Shown: one piece after another, positions 18,858 to 29,530 of the stretch
Position numbering within the stretch: the first letter of the stretch is position 1
Layout: each line of letters starts with the position of its first letter
DNA from: Priapulus caudatus
Lineage: Eukaryota; Priapulida; Priapulimorpha; Priapulimorphida; Priapulidae
Direction: 5' to 3'
Assembly (NCBI RefSeq): GCF_000485595.1
Contig: NW_014577170.1
Coordinates: 205,762-243,621 of the forward strand
DNA: 37,860 nt
The notes under the pieces: model-generated
What the model saw: only the letters and a program-made list of their open reading frames with translations
The model's database searches: none
Told to the model about the DNA's origin: nothing
Program-made: the position numbers and the translations under genes

Positions 18858-19454
18858 CTGTAAACAAGATCACGTAGAGATTAGCTGTATGATATTTTAC
18901 GTGATATTCAGCTACTACGATATGCAGTCAAAGCTGCCATTTGTTGTCCAGTCCAGTTGTTGCGCTTCCATTGTGAATATACGGAAAGTTAACGTAAAGT
19001 GAACCATAAAGTATATATGTATCGTTTCATTATATATTATTATCGTTTTATTATCTAACGAATCTATATATAACGTCATATATAACGAATATATAGGGCA
19101 GGGATACAAACAGGGGGACAGATGCTGGTGGTAGTGTAGCACGTAAATAATTTACTAAAACCGCCATTAATAATATAGAGGCTAACGTACATTGACAGGC
19201 AGTGTGTTGGCACGCCGTCGACGCGGCATAACACATTCATTGCGAAAAAATTATATCGTCGCTTACAGATTACTGCGTTTATCGCGAAGCGGTAGACTGA
19301 CACTCAGCTGATTGCTGCGTGTGTGACATCACGCTGCCGCAGTCTGCGGGGGCAGTCACAAACATGGCGGGTAGCGCGGGCAGTGACCGCAGCGCCGTCT
19401 GTCGTGCGTTGCCAACGACAGCTTACCTGTATCCTCCTTGTTCTCTGTGTGTTG
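18858..19454. other. Unique sequence, nothing recognised
   Basis: This mostly A/T-rich sequence has a TATATAT-rich patch near 19020-19095. No gene, RNA or element was recognised. Confidence 0.5.
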
Positions 19455-20685
19455 TTGCTGTCTGCCTGGATGGCTGCCTGTCTATGCCTGGAATGGCTGC
19501 TGCCTGGTCTGCTTGGATGGCTGGCCTGTCTGCTGGATGGCTTTGCTGGATGCCTGGCTGTGGTCTGCGCTGGAATTTTTGCTTGGATGCGCTGGTGTCT
19601 GCTCTGGATGGCTGCTGTCTGCTGGAGGGCTGCCTGCCTGGCATTGGCTGCTGTCTGGCCTGGAGCTGACCTGTCGTGCCTGCTATGGCTGGATGGGCTG
19701 TCTGCATGGTGGCTTGGCTGTAGCTGTTCTGCTTGATGGCTGCCGTGTCTGCCTGAATGAGCTGTCTGCCTGGATGGGCTGCTGTCTGCCTGGATGGCTG
19801 ACTGTCTGCGTGGATGGCTGCTGCTTGGATGCTGGCCTGTCTGCCTGGATGGCTGGAGCCTGTCTGCCTGGAGGGCAGATGCCTGCCTGGCGATGGCTGC
19901 CTGTCTGCCTGGATGGCTGCCTGTCTGCCTGTATGGCTGGATGGCTGTCTGCCTGGATGGCTGGCTGCCTGGTCTGTCTTGGAGGCTGCTGTCTTGCTGA
20001 TGGCTGTCTGCCTGTGAATGGCTGCCTGTCTGCGCTGGATGGCTGACTGTCTGCCTGTGTCGGCTGTTTGGATGGTGGCTGTTGCTGGATGGCTGCCTGT
20101 CTGCCTGGTATGGCTTGCCTGTTGCCTGGATGGCTGCACTGGAATGATGGCTGCCTGTCTGTCTGGATGGCTGGTTGCCTGCCTGGATGGCTGCCTGTCT
20201 GCCTGGATGGCTGCCTGTCTGCCTGGATGGCTGCCTGCCTGGATGGCTGCCTGTCTGCCTGGATGGCTGCCTGTCTGCCTGGATGGCTGCCTGCCTGGCT
20301 CGCGGGCTGGCGGGCTGGCTGGCTGGCAGACTGGCTGGCTGGCGGGCTGGTTTGCTGGCTGGCTGGCTTGCGGGCTGGCTGGCTGGCTGGCTGGCTGGGT
20401 GGATGGATGGATGCTTGGCTGGATGGGTGGATAGATGGCTGTCTGGATGGCTGCCTGGATGGCTGTCTGGCTGGCTGGCTGGGTGTATAGATGGCTGCCT
20501 GGATGGCTGTCTGGCTGGCTGGCTGGGTGTATAGATGGCTGCCTGGATGGTTGGCTGGGTGGGTAAATGGCAGCCTGCCTTGCTGGATAGATGGCTGTCT
20601 GCCTGTATGGTTGGCTGGGTGGGTGGATGGCAGGCTGCCTGGCTGGATAGATGGCTGTCTGTCTGGATGGTTGGCTGGTTCTTCT
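19455..20685. repeat. Large GGATGGCTGCCTGTCTGCCT satellite
   Basis: About 1.23 kb of tandem repeat is built on a 20-base unit, degenerate on the left, very regular at about 20160-20290, passing into (CTGG)n at 20295-20400. Longer composite units containing GATAGATGGCTG follow to 20685. Because the unit lacks stops on the minus strand, a 499-codon frame (19304-20803) stays open, with parallel long frames in other phases. Its product would be a Gln/Ser/Pro/His-rich repeat and is taken as an artefact of the array. Confidence 0.93.
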
Positions 20686-20844
20686 CTATGTAGGCGGAGT
20701 TCACCGACGCATCAATAATTTGTCGGGGGCGGCCTGGAGATTGCCTGCGGCACTGATGTCCCCCTGGAGACGTCCTCGCTCTCAATAATGCATGCGGCCG
20801 CACGCTGTCCAGCTGTTCATCATCACCACAACGACGCTGCTGCT

Positions 20845-21007
20845 GCCGCTGCCGCCGCCGCCGCCGCCGCTTCGTACCTGTGATAAAGATTAGATTGCTT
20901 TACCTGGCAGTGTCGTTAGTGGTATAATTTGCGTTGTTTCGCGGATATATGCTAAGATACGTTACTGCTGCCTTCTCTGTTGTTGTTGTTGTTGTTGTTG
21001 TTGTGGC

Positions 21008-21061
<54 letters not shown>

Positions 21062-21090
21062 GGCTGTTGTTGTTGTTGTTGTTGTTTTGT
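20845..21090. repeat. (GCC)n and (GTT)n trinucleotide repeats
   Basis: A GCTGCTGCC/GCC run lies at about 20845-20872. A long GTT run interrupted twice by GGC lies at about 20981-21086. Frames across it read poly-Val, poly-Thr or poly-Asn. Confidence 0.93.
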
Positions 21091-22155
21091 GGTCGCGTGT
21101 CATAATACGTTTGATGAAGCCATGAGAACATAAACGCTTTAACGACGGTCTGTAATGTCATCGTGTCGTCAGGTGTCGCCACTTCCGCATATAATGAGAA
21201 TACCGCGAGAGTCGTCGTTTAGCTTTGAATTGGCGATTTGCGATTGGTTTGCAAATGGTATACAGTATTGCTAGACAGATATTGGTGTGGTCGCGCCATT
21301 GTAAGGACTTGCTTTGTCACAGTTGTATTGTACGAGCTGTAGATGTTTCCAATATCTACCGTTATGCTAATATATCCTTTATAAATAATGTATTAAAGTG
21401 CCTTCTCCCACTTAAATATTAACAGGAAAAACTTCGAAAAAAATTATCAATGTTTAGTCATCAGTCTTTAGACATTGTACTCAACTCAACAGATACGCGG
21501 TGGATGATTGGGCAGTGACCATTCGGTGTATGTACCGCACAATTACGCACATTACGCACCTGGTGCAATTGCGTACACCACTTGGTACAATTACTCACAC
21601 CACGTTGCTTCCCTTCCCCCCTCCACCCCGGAGATTCTCCACACGCTCTCTATAGTATTACACGCTAACAAAAACAGTATCTGCCTGTTATGTCATAAAC
21701 GCTCGACCATTTCTCTTTAATGAGCAGAATTCTCGTTCGTGCTACCGTCAATTTCCTTCTAGTCCAATCTCAATGATTATCACGAACGGTTCTATTTGTT
21801 CTCGGGTTTGCCACCCGTTGCTATTCGATTTCTATTTGTTCTCGGGGTTTCAGCATTCTAACGAAAACTTTCCGGAGCGCACGAGCGCGGCATTTGGTAC
21901 TCTTAACTCAATAAGCAGACGTGTGTACTTTTCGATATCTCAGCGCGTGCTAACGTCACAGAAAAGGCGGTTTTCGCTGTTTGCTTTCGATTTGTGAATG
22001 TTAGGATGCTAACCGGCAAAATTTCCGGTTTGTTTGTGGCATGTTTTTAGGAAAAAGGTTCCGCAAATTTTTAAATATTACACTACACTTTCATTTCTGG
22101 ACGTCTGCGTGCCTGGTTCTGTAGGTATGCCGGCAACACGCAGCACTAGATCCGG
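21091..22155. other. Unique sequence, nothing recognised
   Basis: A 20-base direct repeat, TCTATTTGTTCTCGGG with flanking bases, occurs twice at about 21790-21845. No gene or element was recognised otherwise. Confidence 0.5.
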
Positions 22156-22341
22156 TTAATCTGAAAGGAAATCTCTATGAAATAATTTTCCCATCTTATT
22201 CTCCTCGTCCGCAGAAGCAACAGAGCTATCACTAAAATTCACGCTTGTCAACCGATCATAATCTAAGCTCTCATTTCTAATGGTTGCAATCCAACTACGA
22301 TAAGAATTCTGCGCCTCAATGCTATCGCGTAGATATTCAGC
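22156..22341 (-). CDS. Candidate terminal exon on the minus strand
   Basis: Read leftward from 22341, 61 codons are open and end in TAA at 22156-22158. The residues begin AEYLRDSIEAQNSYRSWIAT, then IRNESLDYDRLTSVNFSDSS, VASADEENKMGKLFHRDFLS and D. The make-up (balanced charge, Asp/Ser/Glu-rich end, few Cys and Lys/Arg clusters) looks like protein and unlike the chance frames around it. A stop lies just before the first codon, so the frame would have to enter by splicing at ATAAG|CT (22342/22341). That acceptor has a weak pyrimidine tract. No initiation codon fits near the start, and no family is recognised. No poly(A) signal AATAAA was seen close after the stop. It could be the end of a minus-strand gene, a transposon fragment or chance. 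Confidence 0.33.
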   Translation of the reverse strand, partial: AEYLRDSIEAQNSYRSWIATIRNESLDYDRLTSVNFSDSSVASADEENKMGKLFHRDFLSD

Positions 22342-22494
22342 TTATAGAATCAGATTTGTATTATACTCAATAGCTGTATGCTTCGGGGTAATTCAGTTGG
22401 GTGCCAAGTTGCCAACGTTTGATGCACTGGCACGACGATTATACAATCTAGCATGTGAGGGCACTCAGCGCAAATACTGCAGATAACTGAGGCC

Positions 22495-22790
22495 ACAATT
22501 AAAAAAAATCGTTGTTTGTCCTCACCCAACCCAGGCTGAAAAGTTTGGGTAGGTAGGTAGGCTTTTTTTTAGGGGGGGTCTTTTTACAAATTCAGCATGG
22601 TGTCTACATGCTCGGGTGTGCTTGTGTGGAGATACCTTTTATGTTGAATGTCAGTTTTGCTTGGTACATATAATGTATTTGTAATTTGTAATTTGTAAAA
22701 AAAAAAATGGGAAAGATCAATATAATTTTTTGAGTCGGCCCCTTTTTGGCGGGTCGATCGGGCGAGGGCAAACAAACACTATTTTTATTA
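22495..22790. mobile_element. Possible inverted-repeat element (GTTTGYCCTCRCCC ends)
   Basis: GTTTGTCCTCACCCAACCC at about 22514-22532 is an imperfect reverse complement of CGGGCGAGGGCAAACA at about 22759-22774. A-rich/T-rich tracts lie outside both (AAAAAAAATCG and CTATTTTTA). The interior is A/T-rich without a gene. No target duplication was identified, so the limits are approximate. Confidence 0.4.
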
Positions 22791-22855
22791 TGGCCTGAAG
22801 AGGCAGCCAGATAGCGAGGACACGTGTGATTCACATGAGATTCACTTCACTAGCT

Positions 22856-23975
22856 GTGGCCGGGCCGCGAAATTTTTTTCCCCAAACGGTATAACATAGG
22901 AAGGATTTTAGCGCCTTCTGATTGGCTGGAATTTGCCAAGATGTCAGCCTCCATGACTTGTAGCCAAAATCCCCAATTATCTACCAAAAACTTTCTGCTA
23001 AGATTTAGGTAAAGTAGTTAAGTTTACGTATGTTTTCTTTAAACAACATGGTTTGAAAGTGATATTAACCCAAATATCATGCACACCCCGTTTCTTCGAC
23101 GTGATTGTCTTTGGACTGAAGAAAACCTTCAAAGACAAGAGAACAAACAGACGGGCCGGTTTGTAATCGGTTTGTGTTATGTGTTATATGACCGCCCTAG
23201 ACATAAGTATAGTTTTCTGATGTATTTTCCATGAAAGACACATGATTTTTCTTCATTATTATATACATATAATAATTTACTATAATTGCAATTCTTTGTG
23301 CAAATGTGTTATTTTCATCTTAATCTTAAGTGTATAGAGGGGTCTATAGGCCAGTTATAGTTATAGCTGCCGAGTTCTGTTTCATGTTTCGTGCCGGTGG
23401 TCGCGATTAGCTTTACGTGTTCAGCTGAACTCTCAGGGCTTAAACCCCTAGGCTACTGACTACCGACTATTCTCCTACCGGTACTATAGAATACTACTAG
23501 TATAGCGTCAACGAGTACGATACGTATAGCTCTATAGTACTTCGTACTAGTAGCTATAGCTAAGAAAACCGGCCGTTCCCCGTAGCTCTAGTAGTCAGGC
23601 TGTCCGTAGCCCTTCGCTCGCTTCCCGTTCCTGCGACGAAAGCACTACGAGTGCGGTACATCGTACGTATTAATATTCGAGAGCCCAGACCTCCTCATAA
23701 CTTAAGATTGAATGAAAATAACACATTTGGCAGAAAGAATGGCAATTATATGTGCAATTATATGTTATATTAATGAGGAAAGATATGTTTTTCGGAAAAT
23801 ACATCAGAAAAGTACTTATCTAGCAGTCATTAGAACCGCCAACAAATCATTTACAAATGGGCGTTTGGTTCTCTTGTCAAAGGCCAAAGAAAATCGAAGC
23901 AGCCAATCACCGAAGCCGCTTAAATTCTTCGCTATGTTATACCGTTTGGGGGAAAAAAATTCGCGGCCGGGCCAC
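22856..23975. mobile_element. Long-armed inverted-repeat (foldback) element
   Basis: The left end GTGGCCGGGCCGCGAA and the right end TTCGCGGCCGGGCCAC are almost perfect reverse complements. The match continues through AAACGGTATAACATAG and GATTGGCTG. Further in, CAAGAGAAC (about 23140 against 23874) and the block around GAAAATAACACATTTG (about 23290 reversed, 23713 forward) pair again. The arms are therefore about 275 bp on the right and about 480 bp on the left, the left one interrupted by about 190 bases (22940-23125). A central loop of about 360 bp (23340-23700) is unique. No transposase frame and no clear target duplication were seen. Confidence 0.75.
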
Positions 23976-24109
23976 GACGTCTGGAAGTACCACGAGCGAG
24001 ATTGGACCGAAACTAAGGCTGATGGTGCGAGGGAAGGCACGTAGTAAGCTTGCTAGGTCTGTTACGTCGCATCTGTGCGACGCACGCCCCGATAGCCTAT
24101 AGTGTGCCA

Positions 24110-24341
24110 CAAGGGCGTAGCCAGGAATTTGGATTGGGGGGGTCCTCGAGCGAGTAACAAGGGGGTCTGGTGGTCTGGAATTTTTTTTTTAGTTAAATGT
24201 AAAAATTGTGCTTTAAAATCAATTTATACGCTGTTTTGTTGACAATACTATTTCTTCTATACTATACGCCTTTTAAGAGAAAAACAAAATAGAGATTTTT
24301 TTATATTTTTATTTTGATTGGCCCCTTTGGCTACGCGCTTG
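24110..24341. mobile_element. hAT-type MITE with 8-bp target duplication
   Basis: The left end CAAGGGCGTAGCC and the right end GGCTACGCGCTTG are inverted repeats with one mismatch. The exact 8-bp duplication GTGTGCCA flanks both sides (24102-24109 and 24342-24349). A G-rich segment near the left end and an A/T-rich middle complete a 232-bp non-autonomous element. The 8-bp duplication and the CA..TG ends fit the hAT superfamily. Confidence 0.88.
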
Positions 24342-24355
24342 GTGTGCCAGATAGC

Positions 24356-24555
24356 AGATAGTTTGCCGGATGATAGCTAGATATAGTTTGCCCAATAGCG
24401 TACATAGTAGCACCGGTAGTTTGCCCAATAGCGTACGTAGTAACACCGGTAGTTTGCCCTGATAGCGTACGTAGTAACACCGGTAGTTTGCTCTGATAGC
24501 GTACGTAGTAACACCGGTAGTTTGCCCTGATAGCGTACTATGCACCGGTAGCGTA
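24356..24555. repeat. 34-bp minisatellite next to the MITE
   Basis: Five to six units of 33-34 bases carry AGTTTGCCCTGATAGCGTAC then GTAGTAACACCG. They begin within 15 bases of the target duplication of the element at 24110-24341. Confidence 0.88.
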
Positions 24556-25629
24556 GCTAGAAACATATCGGCGAAGAGCGAATGATTTTCGCCACCGCGC
24601 CATAAAATTATTGACGCTATCTTCGGCGGTTTTCTCCCTGCCTCCTGACCTTTCCAGAAATTGTGTTATCTGGTTGACTACTGTATGCGGTTTTTAGCCG
24701 TTACTCGCCAAAACGCGAGCACTTCGGAGTGTGCGTATAGCTCGCGAGATTACATTTTCGGGAAAATTCTGTTATTACATTTGATGACAACAAACCTAAT
24801 TAGAGACTCAGAAGAGAGTTTATGAGAGTCGCGCGTCGCTGTGAAAGGTTCACACTTTCTCTCTAGTCGTGTCGATTGCGTTTAACACGTATTTCGATCG
24901 GAAGCGTAATTGCTTTTGTTTTCAGCCGACAGATGGCGCGGTTGGTCAACGTTGGTTGTGTGATGGTTATAGGTTTTCACAGGTGTGATAATTGATGTTT
25001 CGCGTCATTGACTAAATACTCACGTCGCGTGACACGAGCGTCCAGCCATGTGCTTGCCTTTTCATCCACGTAGCTCTGCTGTTTCGTCTATTGGAGTCAA
25101 ATGAAGTAGTGCAGCCCATTTTTTGCCAATTCGGAAGTTTCGTTTGACGGGCGCGCCAAGACGCTTGCGTGCTTCTTTTAATCCTCCTAAAGAAACAGTG
25201 GCAGATAAAAGATCATTAGGAAATAACATAGCATGTAGCTGACATATTCTGTAACACTCTCTGCTGATTTATCAGGTTGTACATAGGCGCGGGATAGAAA
25301 TTTTTACTTGGAGCGTTCACGCATTTTATTCATATGGGTTAATACAGCTACTGTGATCGTGTTTAGTTCACGTTGAATAGCGCTGTGCCTGTTTGGCATC
25401 GGTGCCTGAACCAGTAGGCGTATGCACGATGAGAAATGTGCGCTAGTCGTCTGCTGTTTGAGGAAATTAATGGTATTTTTCTCGAATAGACTGGCTTACG
25501 AACAAGTATCACGAATGTGCGTGTACTGTGCACATCGTTGCCTGATCGTATGGCGTGTTGTTAGTAACCGTAGAACACGAAGGAAAGATTATGTATATAA
25601 TAGTAGCTGTGTGATGTTAGCTATCGTAT
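24556..25629. other. Unique sequence, nothing recognised
   Basis: No gene, repeat or element end was recognised in about 1.07 kb. Short frames such as 25422-25682 (+) have no domain. Confidence 0.5.
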
Positions 25630-25672
25630 CGGGAGTGAATAAAAACAAAACGCTTGTTTTCATTCACTCCCG
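25630..25672. other. Short near-perfect hairpin
   Basis: CGGGAGTGAATAAAAACAA at 25630-25648 is complementary to TTGTTTTCATTCACTCCCG at 25654-25672 with one mismatch and a loop of a few bases. An RNA from either strand would fold into a stem of about 19 pairs. It may be a minimal foldback or small RNA hairpin; nothing decides. Confidence 0.7.
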
Positions 25673-26082
25673 TTGTATTTAGCAATACCAACAAAAGAAC
25701 GACACGTGTAACCATGGTTACAGCAGTAATGCACGTATATATGTACGTGCAAACGTGGTTCCGGAAATTTGCCGTTGTTCGCAACAACCGCCTTCGGGAA
25801 CAATTTCCGAATGCCCGGATGTCGATACGCAACACGCATTCGGTTACAGGCTGCAATGATTGCTGCTTATTTGCATATCGGCAATACAACAGCCGACGCT
25901 TGCAGGGGGCGACACGTGTTACAATGTTTAATACGCGAATTCGAAAATTTTCTCGTCTGCCGCTCAGAGCGGGTGTGATTGACGGGGAGAATATTCAGCG
26001 CGGGTAATAGCGTCTAGCGTTTACAAGTACATTTTTACAATATTATGTTTCAAAACGTCGTTGTGAGTATGAACAAAACATG

Positions 26083-26211
26083 GTGCCCTCGTGAGCTGAG
26101 CGGTAGTCTGAGCATAGGATTACGTGTTCGATCTTTGTTGGGCTAATGCTCCATTAGGAGTGTTTCCAACTTTGATATCATTAATGATTAATGATTAATG
26201 ATTAATGATTA
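26083..26211 (+). mobile_element. tRNA-derived SINE-like copy
   Basis: A stretch starting GCCCTCGTGAGCTGAGCGGT contains an A-box-like AGCTGAGCGGTAG. About 30 bases later comes a B-box-like GTGTTCGATCTTTG, ending in TGGGC, which can pair with the first GCCC. This is the layout of a tRNA-derived RNA polymerase III promoter. About 30 bases after the head a simple tail of (TTAATGA)n runs into the assembly gap. It is too diverged to be a working tRNA. Confidence 0.45.
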
Positions 26212-26236
26212 NNNNNNNNNNNNNNNNNNNNNNNNN
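26212..26236. other. Assembly gap (25 N)
   Basis: This short gap lies between a TTAATGA array and a CCTAAC-rich tract, both hard to assemble. Confidence 0.99.
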
Positions 26237-26252
26237 CATTGCTAATTCATAA

Positions 26253-26330
26253 TCCTAACCTAACCTAACCTAATCCCTTAACCCTAACCTAACTATAACT
26301 TACCCCTACCTACCTATAACATACCCTAAC
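26253..26330. repeat. Telomere-like CCTAAC-rich tract
   Basis: An irregular array mixes CCTAA, CCCTAA and CCCCTACCTA units. It is less regular than the telomere-like blocks in the two inverted-repeat elements and is not enclosed by their arms. Confidence 0.75.
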
Positions 26331-27029
26331 CATTAATGACTTAAAGGATTTACTCCTAGTCAGTCTTTATCACCCCTTTGTTGGTGTAATGCGTCACGTG
26401 CCGACTCTCTGTAGCTACATACCTTACTAACTACTAAAATACATAAACTAATATCGCAATGCCCTCACTACTACCTACTTACCTACTAAATATATAATAG
26501 TAATAGACTGTATTATATCGTTCATTAGCCTATATATACTATATATAATATATCTATATATAATATATAGATAATACTAATATATATAATAAGTGTCCAT
26601 GTCTATCCTATACAAATCAAACCTCCAAAATAATCCATTAGCTAGATATATATATGCTCAGCCGGTGCTTTAAGTCGTGTGCCTGTCTGTCTGAGGATTC
26701 TTTTCAGCGTAATTACCATCTATGTTCGCTGTGGTGTGACATCGGGCTGTGGAGAGATATCGTAATGCCAGTATGCGTAGTATCTCGCCAGGGTCTTTCT
26801 TTTCATGCCTGTTCTGCTTCATCTTGTCGTATTTGTCATAGTTGCAAGCAGAACATGTTGTCTTATTAGCGTGTGCGCCTCGTAAGATGGTACGGTAAGT
26901 AAGGATCGGAGGTGCACGTCGTTTACGCAGCCGATATTTTTTTATTTGTTCTGCTTAGTTGGATGGAGAAACTGAGCTCCAGGGTTCCTACTCAAAGAGA
27001 TTGCGTCCGAGTGCAGCGGCGGTGGTGGT
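26331..27029. other. A/T-rich sequence with a fragment of a TIR element
   Basis: The first half is A/T-rich with TATATA patches (26520-26660). The second half holds the deletion remnant at 26808-26860. No gene was recognised. Confidence 0.5.
26808..26860. mobile_element. Deletion remnant of the 29531-29827 family
   Basis: GTCGTATTTGTCATAGTTGC and then AAGCAGAACATGTTG (26826-26860) match the right arm of the element at 29531-29827 with two or three differences. Just before it, TGTTCTGCTTCATCT matches the start of the left arm. The two ends are therefore joined almost directly, as in an internally deleted copy. Confidence 0.65.
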
Positions 27030-27192
27030 GGTGTTGCTGCTGCTACTGCTGCTGCTGTTGTTGTTGTTGCTGCTGCTGTTGTTGTTGTTGCTGCTGCTGC
27101 TGTTGTTGTTGTTGCTGCTGCTGCTGTTGTCGTTGTTGCTGCTGCTGCTACTGCTACTGTTACTGTTACTGCTGCTGCTGCTACTACTGCTA

Positions 27193-27231
<39 letters not shown>

Positions 27232-27395
27232 TTGCTGTCACTGTTGTTACTACTGCTGCTTCGGTGGTGGTGCTGCTGCTGCTGTTGCTGCTACTTCTGC
27301 TGCTGCTGTTGTTGTTGTTGCTGTCACTGTTGTTACTACTGCTGCTTCAGTGGTGGTGCTGCTGCTGCTGCTGTTGTTTTTGTTCTTGCTGCTTA
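27030..27395. repeat. CTG/GTT trinucleotide repeat tract
   Basis: CTG, GTT and ACT triplets run for about 365 bases, with a segment of about 105 bases duplicated (about 27200-27275 and 27290-27360). All frames are open and encode poly-Cys, poly-Leu or poly-Ala/Thr, so no protein is called. Confidence 0.93.
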
Positions 27396-27801
27396 CATGC
27401 TGTGCGTACGTAAGGTGCTGTCAGCGCGTTAAGTCACGTCCGACGAAAACTGTTGATATTGAAGTCGCTTGGTGTTTTCGTGTGTAACTCACAAGACTGA
27501 TAAAACTCTCGCTCTTGCTCATGGGTGAGACGCTGCGCTTATTAAGCGAAGCTGGCACAGCAAGTAATGAAGCTCTCATCTTTAGATTCACTCCCTCTTC
27601 CATGCACTTGCTGCGACCAGACCGTGGTTAATAGTTTAAACGAGTGGCTATCGTGGAGTGAGTGGACCGCAAATGTGAGTGTACACCTCAAGAAGAAAGG
27701 TTCATTTAGTCGCTTCAGTTACTGCGTCTCGAGGCCATTAATGCGTGCGTGCGTGCGTGCGAGCGTGCGTGAGGGAGTAAGTGCGCGCGTGTGTGAGTGA
27801 G

Positions 27802-27849
<48 letters not shown>

Positions 27850-28311
27850 TGAATGAGTAAGCCCAGAAACTGTCAGTCCGTCGTCTGGTTATGTACTTCA
27901 GTAGCATGATTTGTCAAAAATCTGTAATAGGGCAGCGTCGCGAAATCCCTTCAGTTCTAGAAGGGTAAAAAAAAGTCCATACAAATTTGGCAGCGTTAAA
28001 ATTCCTCGATACTAAAGATTTTTTTTAAGTATATATATATATATATATATATATATACGCATAACAAATATATATATATGCATAAACATGCATGAGAGCG
28101 TTCGTTTATGAGTTTCACTTCGTGTGCGTCCGCGTGCAATATTTATACATCAGCGACATCAAAGCCGAGTGAAGGAGTATAGCCTTGATCAATACTATGT
28201 AATTCAATGCGCACAGGGAACCTGGAAGGAATCTGATTAATATAGAGTGAGAGAGAGACTGCGTAAAAGAATGCGAGAGGCGAGAGTGGAAGATATATAG
28301 AGAGTGGGTTA

Positions 28312-28312
<1 letters not shown>
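27396..28312. other. Mostly unique sequence with (TGCG)n and (AT)n
   Basis: A (TGCG)n array lies at about 27743-27851 and (AT)n at about 28028-28079. No gene was recognised in the remaining sequence. Confidence 0.55.
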
Positions 28313-28344
<32 letters not shown>

Positions 28345-28393
28345 CGTGAGTGCGTGCGTGTGCGTGTGCATGGGTGTGTGTGCTTGTGCATGG

Positions 28394-28440
<47 letters not shown>
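28313..28440. repeat. (GT)n followed by (GA)n
   Basis: A GT/GC-rich block passes directly into GAGAGA, a compound dinucleotide microsatellite. Confidence 0.93.
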
Positions 28441-28445
<5 letters not shown>

Positions 28446-29530
28446 AGGGTGAAGAGAGACAAAGACAGAGATAGCAAAGGACCCTCGACTAACCACGTAA
28501 TGAAAGACCAGTGACGGTAACTTCGATAATTCCGTCCAAGTAAATTGTGACCGAAGTTGCAGCTGCTGTTGATTTTTATTATCGCTTCATTTCGACTGCT
28601 TATATTTGATAAAATTCGCCTATATAATATAATGAGTTACCGCAGGCTGATAATAAACTTAAATCACGTTTCGTGTTTACTTTTGCACATTATTAGTCTA
28701 TTAAAACTAATATTCGCGAATGGGCAGGATTTTGTAAGCACGGTTTTAGCGCGATATAATTGTTGCTTTTCGTTTGAATTTTTAATCACTAGCGAAATCG
28801 AGTTGCCTATTACTGCATTAGCAAATCCCATAATTTCTATTGCAAGCGAACGCAAAAGTGTGTGCGTGCCTGTTTTTTTAAATTTCTATGTTTGACATAG
28901 TAATCCCGCGGGGAATTCGTTATAAGATTAAATGAGATTTCATACGTCATGTACACTAATACAGACTCCGTTTCCTGACTTGAACATGATGAATTATGCA
29001 GCCTGCACGCATTAATTGAATAGTTAAGTGGCTTATAATAGTATGCAAGCATCCAGACTGGTCTTAGCAACCCACCATCGGCCCCTGGTGACGACTAATT
29101 GTGGGGCGATCATAAAATATTGACAGTGGTGGAGAATTGAAACCCTACTACTGTATCAACATATTAAACGCAGCGCTCATTCACGTAAAAAAAATTCCAC
29201 GTGGGAAAATGGCGAGCGGTATATAATTTAAGCATAGCGCAGCAAATCTATGTGCTCACTTCTTGTATACGTGGTCCGTACGCATGCACGCTGCCGGCAG
29301 AGATATTCATTTCACAGGCGCGTGTTACGACGGTGAATGACGATGACACTTTCGGAAACATTGATTGCCACAGCTCGCTCGCACCTTATAGAGTCTGGTG
29401 CGCTGACCGCCAAGTGTTTCATTACGCGAGTTTATGTTGCTGCTGTGATTTAACGGCGCGGCTTGCCTGTGATCTCCTCTCTCCTTGCCATCGGTGTCCG
29501 CCGCCATCTCGCCGGGCTCTCACGGTAGAA
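28441..29530. other. Unique sequence, nothing recognised
   Basis: This is an A/T-rich stretch. A weak B-box-like motif on the minus strand (GGGTTTCAATTCTCC near 29131-29145) hints at a SINE, but no A box was found. No gene was recognised. Confidence 0.45.

Noticed and set aside
18596-18877. Plus-strand frame with VKVAIVDSGAISFV, resembling a retroelement aspartic protease motif
   Set aside because: Only the DSG-type motif fits. The rest of the frame has none of the expected flanking sequence, and the opposite strand reads more like protein.
25654-26007. 117-codon plus frame
   Set aside because: It has no recognisable motif, starts inside a hairpin and is rich in rare residues for a soluble protein. 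Chance is the simpler reading.
26912-27487. Open frames of 191 and 157 codons over the CTG/GTT tract
   Set aside because: They encode poly-Cys and poly-Leu from a trinucleotide repeat open in every frame, with no splice or start support.
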